A stretch of DNA of 8,726 nt from positions 1 through 8,726 of the forward strand of contig DGTB01000164.1 in assembly GCA_002394185.1 (NCBI GenBank). Reading direction: 5' to 3'. The notes beneath the pieces were generated by a model. It did not search any database, had not been told where the DNA came from, and worked only from the letters and a program-made list of their open reading frames with translations. A program made the position numbers and the translations under genes. Numbering within the stretch: the stretch's first letter is position 1; every line of letters begins with the position of its first letter. Positions 1 through 5,386 of this stretch are shown one piece after another. The stretch is from Bacteroidales bacterium UBA4347 (GTDB taxonomy: Bacteria > Bacteroidota > Bacteroidia > Bacteroidales > P3).

Positions 1-2
1 GA

Positions 3-31
3 ACAATATGTAAACAATATAAAAACAATAT
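3..31. repeat. Three ACAATAT direct repeats, 11-base period
   Basis: ACAATAT occurs at 3-9, 14-20 and 25-31, exactly 11 bases apart, so the copies face the same side of the helix. They lie about 85 bases upstream of the -35-like element of the first sigma operon. They could be regulator sites or the AT-rich tail of an upstream gene outside the window. The rest of 1-114 shows no gene. Confidence 0.4.
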
Positions 32-114
32 AAGAACGGCCGTATTGGATACCTCTTGGATGGGGTTCGGGTGGGAGGCATGTAAATAAAAAAAATATAT
101 TTTTTTCATGTGTG

Positions 115-150
115 TGTAGTATTTTTGCATTTTGTTACGTTATTATAATC
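115..150 (+). promoter_or_regulatory. ECF-type promoter A, before sigma factor 1
   Basis: TGTAGT at 115-120 is followed, 21 bases start to start, by TACGTTATTATA at 136-147. The same pair occurs at three other places in the window, each before a sigma or small lipoprotein gene. This copy ends in ATCG where the other three have GGTG. If TACGTT is the -10 element, transcription would start near 148, only a few bases before the GTG chosen for the sigma gene. Assignment to the local ECF sigma factors is inferred from the repetition and gene context. Confidence 0.65.
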
Positions 151-618
151 GTGAGAACAAAGGATCCTTTCGAAGCCCTGCTGCACCGCTATCGCGGACT
201 GCTCTTCACCCTCTGCCGCCGCTACAGCGCGCGAGGGTTGGAGGTGGAAGACCTTGTGCAGGAGGCGTCGGTGGCCCTGTGGCGAGCGAGAGAGAAGATA
301 TTCGCGCAGAGCCTTGCCGTGCAGGAGGCAGCGCTGGTGTGGAAAATCAGCCGCAACGCGGTGATCGACGCCCTCAGGTCCTACCACCAGCACGACGAAC
401 TGCCGGAGAGCTACGACACCGTGGCCGAGGACCGCACCCTGATGAACGAGCTGCACGAGCAAATAGAGCAACTGGAAGAACCCGACCGGACGATAGTGAA
501 GATGCAGCTGGAGGGTTACAGTTACGAAGAGATAGGCAAAAGCCTGGAAATGAGCGAAAAGAATGTGAGTGTAAGATTGGTGAGAGTCAAGGAGAAACTG
601 AGAGAGGGGTTTGTTTGA
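151..618 (+). CDS. RNA polymerase ECF-type sigma factor 1
   Basis: This 155-residue sigma-70 family protein has the size and layout of an ECF sigma factor. Region 2 spans about residues 8-78 with the core-binding motif DLVQEA at 34-39 and ISRNAVIDALRS at 66-77 for -10 recognition. Region 4 spans about 100-152, with a helix-turn-helix around EGYSYEEIGKSLEMSEKNVS for -35 recognition. It would direct RNA polymerase to the TGTAGT/TACGTT promoters here, probably including its own. The GTG at 151 is chosen because from there it aligns without gaps to sigma factor 2 (both have T-K at residues 3-4 and GLLF at 16-19). An upstream in-frame GTG at 112 lies in the promoter -35 region and is unlikely. The gene is followed by its likely anti-sigma partner. 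The target promoters are inferred. Confidence 0.88.
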   Translation: MRTKDPFEALLHRYRGLLFTLCRRYSARGLEVEDLVQEASVALWRAREKIFAQSLAVQEAALVWKISRNAVIDALRSYHQHDELPESYDTVAEDRTLMNELHEQIEQLEEPDRTIVKMQLEGYSYEEIGKSLEMSEKNVSVRLVRVKEKLREGFV

Positions 619-655
619 GTGAGGAGTGATGAGTGAGGAGTGAGGAGTGATGAGT
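617..655. repeat. Heptanucleotide tandem repeat GAGTGAK, about 5.5 units
   Basis: Five consecutive seven-base units read GAGTGAG, GAGTGAT, GAGTGAG, GAGTGAG, GAGTGAT, with a partial sixth unit. The array begins within the TGA stop of sigma gene 1 (616-618) and fills most of the 71-base gap to the anti-sigma gene. Copy-number change would alter the spacing between the genes but neither reading frame. Confidence 0.85.
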
Positions 656-689
656 TTTAAGTTTTACGAATCAAAAAAAATATCAAGAT

Positions 690-980
690 ATGAAACAAGA
701 ACAATTTGACGAACTGTGGTCACGGGCCGAGGCCGAGCGCTACGCCACGAAGCTGGCGGCGGAGTATCCCGCCTGGCGCACACGCCAGCGCCGCAGAATG
801 ACTGTGGCCGCCCTGGTGCTGGTGGTTGCCGGCGCCGCCCTGCCGCTGACGCTCGGCGGAGCGCAGCCCATGCTGGAGCACGACGGCTACGCCCAGACCT
901 ACTGCAACAAGCCCGACATCGAGGAGCAATACTGGGTGGACCTGGCCGGCGAGATGCTGATGGACGAGATATCGGTTTAG
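690..980 (+). CDS. Single-pass membrane protein, likely anti-sigma factor 1
   Basis: This 96-residue protein sits directly after sigma gene 1. It has a charged cytoplasmic N-terminus (1-36, containing F-D-E-L-W at 6-10 and E-Y-P-A-W at 25-29), one hydrophobic segment at about 38-56 preceded by RQRRR, and an outer tail at 57-96. The arginine-rich flank predicts an inside N-terminus. The tail holds Y67, C72-N73, W83 and A86-G87, all conserved in the paralogue at 4674-4955. By position and topology it would bind and restrain the sigma factor at the inner membrane and sense an envelope signal. I see no zinc-binding HxxxCxxC motif, so it is not a ZAS-type anti-sigma factor. The anti-sigma role is inferred; the gene and its topology are well supported. 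Confidence 0.75.
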   Translation: MKQEQFDELWSRAEAERYATKLAAEYPAWRTRQRRRMTVAALVLVVAGAALPLTLGGAQPMLEHDGYAQTYCNKPDIEEQYWVDLAGEMLMDEISV

Positions 981-1008
981 TGTTTAGTTAGAGAATACAA
1001 CAAGAATT

Positions 1009-1428
1009 ATGAAAAGAATAGCAATAATCATCCTCGTGCTGCTGATGCCGTTGGCAGCCATGTCGCAGGGGCAGCTGTACAAGCAGTATGCCTCGCGGCC
1101 GGGCCTGACGGTGGCACAGGTGGACGGCTTCAAGCTGAACGACAGCGTGGGCGTCGACGTGGTGATGCTGCGTGCCGACAGCGACGAGGCCTGGCAGCAG
1201 CTCGCCAAGGAGTTCGACATCCGCGGCACGGAGACCGTCGTCAGCTGGCTGGGCGACCCGCAGAAGCCCGCACAGCGTGTGAAATGGACCGGCCGGCCGG
1301 TGATGCGCGTGGTGGCGTCGCACAAGAGACACACCATAGCCTTCTACCGTCTGGACAACGAGCGGCAGTACGACGCCCTGGTGGACTACCAGATGCAGGG
1401 CATGGCAAAGAAAGACATAAAGAAATAA
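1009..1428 (+). CDS. Small exported protein of the sigma operon (possibly DUF4252-like)
   Basis: This 139-residue protein has an N-terminal signal peptide: MKR, a hydrophobic core at about 4-16, and an AMS-Q cleavage-like site near 18-20. No lipobox Cys is present, so the mature protein should be periplasmic. The mature part starts with L-Y-K-Q-Y-A and continues L-T-V-A-Q-V-x-G-F, features also present in the paralogue at 4952-5386. Other shared segments are EFDIR, SW-G-D, T-x-A-F-Y-R and ALVDYQ/ALMDYQ. The start resembles DUF4252 proteins, which often follow ECF sigma genes in Bacteroidetes, but I cannot confirm this. It lies 28 bases after the anti-sigma gene and is probably co-transcribed. 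It may modulate the sensor or be an output; nothing in the sequence decides between these. Confidence 0.75.
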   Translation: MKRIAIIILVLLMPLAAMSQGQLYKQYASRPGLTVAQVDGFKLNDSVGVDVVMLRADSDEAWQQLAKEFDIRGTETVVSWLGDPQKPAQRVKWTGRPVMRVVASHKRHTIAFYRLDNERQYDALVDYQMQGMAKKDIKK

Positions 1429-1444
1429 TGGCTCAGGGCCATTA
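1426..1444 (+). other. Intercistronic hairpin over a stop codon
   Basis: TAATGGC and GCCATTA form a perfect seven-base stem around a five-base loop. The left arm includes the TAA stop of the preceding gene. An A-rich stretch follows rather than a T-run, so it is not a typical terminator. It could affect mRNA processing between this gene and the lipoprotein at 1482. Confidence 0.4.
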
Positions 1445-1481
1445 AAGAAAAAACAAAAACAACTTTTCAATCTGGAACATT

Positions 1482-2543
1482 ATGAATAAGATATTCAATA
1501 TAAATAAAACGAGCATTGTTGCCGTGTTGGCAGTGATGATGCTGGGTCTGGCCTCGTGCGAGCGTACCACCGAGGAGTCGACGCGCCCCCAGGAGCGCGT
1601 CATCGTCTATGCCGTAGGCCACGAGGAAGGCCGCAAGAGCGTGAAGGACGATGCCGAATGGAACGCCCTGCTGGACAAGTTCTGCTCCTACGCCCAGGGT
1701 GGCTCGGAGGTGATATTCTACAACACCGCCACCTCCCAGGCCCCGACCAAGGGCTTGGGCATGCTGAAAGAGGCCACCTCCTTCAGCACCACCAGCCGCG
1801 ACGAGATGAAGGCCTGGATGAAAGACATGGAGAAGGCCGGCAAGACGGTGAGCGTGAAATACGACAACACTACCGGCACCTGGAGCGGCACGGCCTACAT
1901 CAACGCCCCCCATCACGAGGAGGTGAACGACAGCTACACCGGCACCCTGGCGCTGGTGGACATGCCGCCGGTGACGGAACCCGTGATTTCCCGCCAGGTG
2001 GCAGCCCTGGTGGTGAGCGAGGACTCGGTGCTGTTCATCGTCAGGGACGGATACCTCTGCACCTCGGTGGAAGTGTTCACCGACGGGCTGCACCCCGGCG
2101 ACCAGACAACCCTCAGCGGCGAGCTGAAGGAGGTGCAGGACATCAACGGAAATGAATTCCTGGTGCTCGACATCAGCCTCCCGATAGAGGGCAGCGTGGC
2201 CGGCGAATGGCGCCTGGACTGCATAGCCGTGACCGAGATGGGGGGAAGCTCGGACTACATGCTGTCCACCACACTCTATATTCCCGAGGCCGAGGGTGAG
2301 AGCATCAGCATTGTGTTCCGCCAGGACGGCACGGCGACCTACACCGCCACCGGCGCCAACGCCACCAGCGAGGACGGTACCTGGAGCATCGACGACGACG
2401 GCATGTTATGCTGCAGCATCCTGCCCAGCGGCGGCAGCCAGTGGTACATCAACTGGCTCACCAACTCGACCATGATCATCTCGCGTCCCGGCAGCGGCGA
2501 CGACGAGGGCTCCTACTACCAGCTGCAATTCGAGAAAATCTAA
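1482..2543 (+). CDS. Lipoprotein with shared N-module and lipocalin-like C-terminus
   Basis: This 353-residue predicted lipoprotein has a signal peptide ending in the lipobox L-A-S-C with Cys26. Residues 39-143 form a module shared with the lipoproteins at 5510 and 6968, with the pattern EW-x2-LLD-x-FC, GS-x-V-x-F, FSTT-x-R-x2-MK-x-WM, and GTW-x-GTAY near its end. Residues about 170-234 are a second segment shared only with the 5510 protein (x-LF-x2-x-DG, then GD-x3-L-x-G and LVLD). Residues about 238-353 (GEWRL, DGTATYT, DGTWSIDDDGML, ending YYQLQFEKI) look like a small lipocalin-type beta barrel. It follows the exported-protein gene by 53 bases and is probably the last gene of the first sigma operon. 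No terminator hairpin follows, so read-through to the next lipoprotein is possible. Function unknown; a cell-envelope location is likely. Confidence 0.85.
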   Translation: MNKIFNINKTSIVAVLAVMMLGLASCERTTEESTRPQERVIVYAVGHEEGRKSVKDDAEWNALLDKFCSYAQGGSEVIFYNTATSQAPTKGLGMLKEATSFSTTSRDEMKAWMKDMEKAGKTVSVKYDNTTGTWSGTAYINAPHHEEVNDSYTGTLALVDMPPVTEPVISRQVAALVVSEDSVLFIVRDGYLCTSVEVFTDGLHPGDQTTLSGELKEVQDINGNEFLVLDISLPIEGSVAGEWRLDCIAVTEMGGSSDYMLSTTLYIPEAEGESISIVFRQDGTATYTATGANATSEDGTWSIDDDGMLCCSILPSGGSQWYINWLTNSTMIISRPGSGDDEGSYYQLQFEKI

Positions 2544-2569
2544 AAAAAAAGAAAAAAATTCACATCGGT

Positions 2570-2606
2570 TGTAGTTTTTCGGATTTTCATTACGTTCTTA
2601 TAGGTG
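2570..2606 (+). promoter_or_regulatory. ECF-type promoter B, before small lipoprotein 1
   Basis: TGTAGT at 2570-2575 is followed 21 bases downstream by TACGTTCTTATAGGTG at 2591-2606. It matches promoters A, C and D, and its TGTA-to-GGTG distance of 33 bases equals that of C and D. Transcription would begin near 2603, giving a leader of about 90 AT-rich bases before the ATG at 2693. Confidence 0.7.
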
Positions 2607-2692
2607 TAAAACAAAAACACAAAGACCTCCAAGTCGAAAAAACAAATCAATTAATTAATAAATTTTATAAACAATTAAAAAATTAAAAAATT

Positions 2693-3238
2693 ATGAAGAA
2701 AAACATTTTTGCCCTCGCCGCCGCTGTTCTGATGCTTGGCATGACCGCCTGCCAGAAAGACGAAGTCATCACCGACAATGGTGGAACCGTCAGCAACGCC
2801 CGCGTCAAAACGACCTCCGACCTCATCGGTACCGATTGGACCTACACCATGGAAGACATCGTCGTGATGGATGATAACGGTGACACCGCCATCACCATCC
2901 CCAGCCTGGGCGACCTCTACTATCTGAACTTCGATGCCAACTTCGCCCACTTCACCTTCGGCGACATGGTCGAGGCATGGGGTCTCTCCGCCGATGGCAC
3001 GGCCATGGAGCAGATCACCGGCGTGGACTATGAGTACAGCTACGACGGCACCACCCACACTGGCAACCTCATCGGCACTGTCGAGGACGAGAACGGCAAC
3101 GAGGTGACCTCGCAACTCGAATTCACCTACAACGACAACACCGACGAAATCACCTTCGTCCTGCCCATGGCCTTCGAGGGCGACACCAACGTGGTCAACG
3201 TTCCCATGGTGTTCCACCGCAACGCCACTGCCGAATAA
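2693..3238 (+). CDS. Small lipoprotein 1, probably surface-exposed
   Basis: This 181-residue lipoprotein has a signal peptide ending M-T-A-C with Cys20. The residues after the Cys are Q-K-D-E, matching the Q-K-(D/E)2 type of lipoprotein export signal known from Bacteroidetes, so the mature protein may be flipped to the cell surface. The mature part reads as beta-strand-rich (L-I-G-T-D-W-T-Y-T near 45, Y-E-Y-S-Y-D-G, F-T-Y-N, V-F-H-R near the end), compatible with a lipocalin-like fold. It is paralogous to the next gene; the signal peptide is identical and the mature part clearly diverged. It has its own ECF-type promoter upstream and a strong terminator downstream, so it is probably a one-gene unit and an output of the sigma factors. 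The ligand or role cannot be read from the sequence. Confidence 0.85.
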   Translation: MKKNIFALAAAVLMLGMTACQKDEVITDNGGTVSNARVKTTSDLIGTDWTYTMEDIVVMDDNGDTAITIPSLGDLYYLNFDANFAHFTFGDMVEAWGLSADGTAMEQITGVDYEYSYDGTTHTGNLIGTVEDENGNEVTSQLEFTYNDNTDEITFVLPMAFEGDTNVVNVPMVFHRNATAE

Positions 3239-3265
3239 GAAATTCTTGGTTACTTTAATAGTCAG

Positions 3266-3304
3266 AAGCCGGGTCGAACTTTGACCCGGCTTTTGTTTTT
3301 TTTG
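3266..3304 (+). terminator. Rho-independent terminator after small lipoprotein 1
   Basis: AAGCCGGGTC (3266-3275) pairs perfectly with GACCCGGCTT (3283-3292) around a seven-base loop, followed by a T-rich tract to 3304. It is placed 28 bases after the stop codon and should end the small lipoprotein 1 transcript. Confidence 0.9.
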
Positions 3305-3364
3305 TACCAACGGCGAATCACTCTGATTCTACGGATGCTACGCGGGACGACCGTGGGCAGAAAT

Positions 3365-3381
3365 GCCGGCGAAACGCCGGC
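3365..3381. repeat. Short perfect GC hairpin (REP-like)
   Basis: GCCGGCG and CGCCGGC form a seven-base stem with an AAA loop, just upstream of promoter C. An A-run follows rather than a T-run, so it does not look like a + strand terminator. On the minus strand it would be followed by AT-poor sequence. Its role is unknown; apart from this hairpin and promoter C, 3305-3495 holds nothing I can identify. Confidence 0.5.
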
Positions 3382-3404
3382 GATCAAAAAAAATATCAAT
3401 CGGG

Positions 3405-3441
3405 TGTAGTTTTTTTGCTTTTTGATACGTTATTATAGGTG
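3405..3441 (+). promoter_or_regulatory. ECF-type promoter C, before small lipoprotein 2
   Basis: TGTAGT at 3405-3410 is followed 21 bases downstream by TACGTTATTATAGGTG at 3426-3441. This copy matches the shared consensus best. A start near 3438 would give a leader of about 58 bases and would leave the in-frame ATG at 3439 at the extreme 5' end, which supports the later start at 3496. Confidence 0.72.
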
Positions 3442-3495
3442 AAGATAAAAAAAACTAACGGAATCAAATCAACAACAAAAAGACAAATCAATATT

Positions 3496-4038
3496 ATGAA
3501 GAAAAACATATTTGCCCTTGCCGCCGCCGTGCTGATGCTCGGCATGACCGCCTGCCAGAAAGAAGACGACACCAACATTGCAGGCAACCCTACGACTGAA
3601 AACACCCTGATGGTGAAGAGTGAGGCCGACCTTGTCGGTACGGAGTGGACCTATACCCTGTCATTCAGCGACATTATCGGTGTCGAGATGGGCGACTGCT
3701 CCGAGATTACCGGCCTGGACCTTCAGTTCGGCCTCAACTTCGACAACAGCTATGCCCACCTGGTGTTCCCGGAGAACGTCACCGGTCTGAACCTTGTCGA
3801 GGACGGCGATGAATACACCATGGAAGAAATCCAGGGCCTGGACTACAACTACAGCTACGACGCCGCCACCCAGACGGGAGCCCTGAGCGGTGCCAACCTG
3901 GTGGACATCGAAATTCCCTTCCGCTACGACGAGGCCTCCGACGCCATCATCGTTGAGTTCGCCGTGGCATTCGACGAAGACGAGACAAATGCCGTCCCCG
4001 TGCAGCTGGTGTTCCACCGCGCCGTGGTGACCGAATAA
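3496..4038 (+). CDS. Small lipoprotein 2, probably surface-exposed
   Basis: This 180-residue lipoprotein is paralogous to the gene at 2693. An in-frame ATG exists at 3439, but the ATG at 3496 begins a signal peptide identical to the paralogue's (lipobox M-T-A-C, Cys20), and the upstream residues are charged and Lys-rich, so 3496 is the start. The Cys is followed by Q-K-E-D-D, which fits the Bacteroidetes surface lipoprotein export signal. The mature part shares D-L-x-G-T-x-W-T-Y-T, L-x-F-x2-x-x-A-H, Y-x-Y-S-Y-D, G-x-L-x-G and V-F-H-R with small lipoprotein 1 and is acidic and beta-strand-like. It has its own promoter and terminator, so it is a monocistronic unit and a probable output of the ECF sigma factors. 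The molecular function is not visible. Confidence 0.87.
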   Translation: MKKNIFALAAAVLMLGMTACQKEDDTNIAGNPTTENTLMVKSEADLVGTEWTYTLSFSDIIGVEMGDCSEITGLDLQFGLNFDNSYAHLVFPENVTGLNLVEDGDEYTMEEIQGLDYNYSYDAATQTGALSGANLVDIEIPFRYDEASDAIIVEFAVAFDEDETNAVPVQLVFHRAVVTE

Positions 4039-4061
4039 AAAATGTTTTTGGTTAATTAACA

Positions 4062-4108
4062 ATTAAAACCCCGGGCCGTAAACGACCCGGGGTTTTAATT
4101 TTTTTTTT
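4062..4108 (+). terminator. Rho-independent terminator after small lipoprotein 2
   Basis: An 18-base stem (4062-4079 with 4082-4099, one mismatch) built on ACCCCGGG/CCCGGGGT closes on a two-base loop and is followed by a run of T to 4108. The arms begin in AATTAAAA and end in TTTTAATT, so it could also work in reverse, but no minus-strand gene is present. It separates the lipoprotein from promoter D, only nine bases further on. Confidence 0.92.
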
Positions 4109-4116
4109 CATGGGGA

Positions 4117-4153
4117 TGTAATTTTCACCCCCCTGTTTTACGTTATATAGGTG
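4117..4153 (+). promoter_or_regulatory. ECF-type promoter D, before sigma factor 2
   Basis: TGTAAT at 4117-4122 is followed 22 bases downstream by TACGTTATATAGGTG at 4139-4153. This copy has one base more in the spacer and one base less in the downstream element, so the TGTA-to-GGTG distance stays at 33. The spacer is unusual in holding CACCCCCC where the others are T-rich. The leader to the ATG at 4190 would be about 40 bases. It suggests that sigma factor 2 is controlled by the same sigma type as the lipoproteins. Confidence 0.65.
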
Positions 4154-4189
4154 TGAAGAAAATGATAATTGAAAGCTGAAGGTTGACTG

Positions 4190-4660
4190 ATGGCGACTAA
4201 AGAAGGGTTCAACGGGATAGTGCTGAGGCACAAGGGACTGCTGTTTGCGGTCTGCCGTCGCTATGCCCGTCGGGGACTGGACGAGGACGACCTGTTGCAG
4301 GAGGTGCTGGTGGTACTGTGGGAGCGACGGGAGAAGCTGATGTCCATCGCGAGCACACCGCAGCAGGCGTCGTGGATGTGGCGCGTGGCGAGGAGTACCT
4401 GTGTGGACCTGCTGCGAAAGGAGCCTCCCTCCTACCCCGTGCCGGAAAACTTCGACGCACCCGACGAGGACACCACCCTGCACCGCGACCTGCACGAACA
4501 AATAGCCCTCCTGCCGGAACCCGACCGCAGCATCGTCACCCTCCACCTCGAAGGGTATGAATACAAAGAGATTGGCAAGAAGTTGGGCATGACGAAGAAC
4601 AACATAGGCATCCGCCTGATGCGGATAAAAGAACGGCTGAAAAAGGAAATGATAAAATAA
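4190..4660 (+). CDS. RNA polymerase ECF-type sigma factor 2
   Basis: This 156-residue ECF sigma factor is paralogous to the one at 151-618 and colinear with it over the full length. Region 2 covers about residues 8-78, with GLLFAVCRRYARRGLDEDDL from 16 and the motif DLLQEV at 34-39. Region 4 covers about 100-152, with PEPDRSIVTLHLEGYEYKEI, then the recognition helix around GMTKNNIGIRLMRIKERLK. The ATG at 4190 is supported by its alignment with sigma factor 1; an earlier ATG at 4159 is followed by stop codons. It is followed after 13 bases by its likely anti-sigma gene. Both sigma factors may read the same promoters, because the same element precedes both sigma genes; this is inferred. Confidence 0.92.
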   Translation: MATKEGFNGIVLRHKGLLFAVCRRYARRGLDEDDLLQEVLVVLWERREKLMSIASTPQQASWMWRVARSTCVDLLRKEPPSYPVPENFDAPDEDTTLHRDLHEQIALLPEPDRSIVTLHLEGYEYKEIGKKLGMTKNNIGIRLMRIKERLKKEMIK

Positions 4661-4673
4661 AGAGAAAAACGAT

Positions 4674-4955
4674 ATGGACGAGAAACATTTTGAAGAACTA
4701 TGGGAGCAGGAAGAGCGACAGGGGCTGCAGCGGCGCCTGCAGCAGGAGTACCCGCGCTGGCAGCGAGCACGGCGAGTGCGCCGCACGGCACTGGCCTCGG
4801 TGGCCGTGCTGCTGGTGGCTGGAATCACACTTTCCACTTTCCACTTTCCACTTTCCACTCGCAACTACGACAGCGTGGCCTGCAACCGCAGAGGCATCGC
4901 CGACAGCCACTGGGCCAATGAGGCGGGACGCATCCTAACCATCGAAACAATATGA
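4674..4955 (+). CDS. Single-pass membrane protein, likely anti-sigma factor 2
   Basis: This 93-residue paralogue of the 690-980 protein has an inside N-terminus (F-E-E-L-W at 6-10, E-Y-P-R-W at 25-29, then an Arg-rich stretch to 37), a hydrophobic segment at about 38-53, and an outer tail. The tail keeps Y65, C70-N71, W81 and A84-G85, aligned residue for residue with anti-sigma 1. The linker between membrane segment and tail (about 52-62, TLSTFHFPLST) is encoded by four copies of a seven-base repeat, so a gain or loss of one unit would shift the frame and scramble the tail. The stop TGA (4953-4955) overlaps the next gene's ATG in ATGA, which suggests translational coupling. The role is inferred from position after the sigma gene and topology. 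Confidence 0.77.
   Translation: MDEKHFEELWEQEERQGLQRRLQQEYPRWQRARRVRRTALASVAVLLVAGITLSTFHFPLSTRNYDSVACNRRGIADSHWANEAGRILTIETI
4829..4859. repeat. Heptanucleotide tandem repeat ACTTTCC x4 inside anti-sigma 2
   Basis: Four perfect copies of ACTTTCC run from 4829 to 4856, followed by a partial ACT. Seven is not a multiple of three, so one unit gained or lost changes the reading frame downstream; the other two frames run to stops near 4921 and 4938. The paralogous gene has unrelated, non-repetitive sequence at this point. Confidence 0.93.
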
Positions 4956-5386
4956 AACGCTTGTTGCTCATAATGCTGTTGCCGTTAGCGGTGGCCTGCT
5001 CGCGCGAGGCGGATGAACTGCCGCTGTACCAGCGGTATGCCGACAGCAAGGACCTCACCGTGGCGCAAGTCAAGGGCTTCCAGATCGGCGACACGCTGAA
5101 GACCGACGTGGTGCTGCTCGTGGCCGACGACAGCGCGGCGTGGGCGGAGCTGAAGGCGGAGTTCGACATCCGCACATCGGAGGGCGTCACCAGCTGGATG
5201 GGCGACATCGACGAACCCGCCCGCCGCGTCAAACGCGCCGTCCGCCCCGCCTGGCGCGCCATGGCCGTCCATGCCGACCGCACCGTGGCCTTCTACCGCA
5301 TCGACACCGAGGCGCAGCGCCAGGCCCTGATGGACTACCAGTTAGACAATCTCAATCAGAACCACAAAAAGCTCAATCAGATTTGA
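4952..5386 (+). CDS. Small lipoprotein of sigma operon 2 (possibly DUF4252-like)
   Basis: This 144-residue protein is the paralogue of the exported protein at 1009-1428. Its signal peptide ends L-A-V-A-C with Cys16, so it is probably lipid-anchored, whereas the block A paralogue appears soluble. The lipobox is slightly off consensus (Ala at -3). Shared stretches include L-Y-x-x-Y-A, L-T-V-A-Q-V-K/D-G-F, EFDIR, T-S-W-M-G-D, V-A-F-Y-R and A-L-M-D-Y-Q. It overlaps the anti-sigma stop codon by four bases (ATGA), so the two are likely translated together. The last residues (N-H-K-K-L-N-Q-I) extend past the paralogue's alignable end. They are written by copies of CTCAATCAGA, the outer edge of a palindromic repeat, so that element may have replaced the original C-terminus. 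The function is unknown. Confidence 0.78.
   Translation: MKRLLLIMLLPLAVACSREADELPLYQRYADSKDLTVAQVKGFQIGDTLKTDVVLLVADDSAAWAELKAEFDIRTSEGVTSWMGDIDEPARRVKRAVRPAWRAMAVHADRTVAFYRIDTEAQRQALMDYQLDNLNQNHKKLNQI

Noticed and set aside
112..150. GTG at 112 as the start of sigma factor 1
   Set aside because: It lies within the conserved promoter element, and the extra 13 residues have no counterpart in sigma factor 2; the alignment begins at 151.
2408..2686. 92-codon frame overlapping the end of the 1482 gene
   Set aside because: It is an out-of-frame reading of the lipoprotein gene continuing into AT-rich leader and promoter B; there are no features of a real protein.
671..3399. 16-base match TCAAAAAAAATATCAA at 671-686 and 3384-3399
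   Set aside because: It is mainly an A-run plus TATCAA in AT-rich gaps, and its positions relative to genes differ (before a start codon, and before a promoter). Chance is sufficient.
3439..3495. N-terminal extension of small lipoprotein 2
   Set aside because: The extra residues are Lys-rich, would precede an intact signal peptide, and start at the predicted transcription start. The paralogue begins at the equivalent of 3496.
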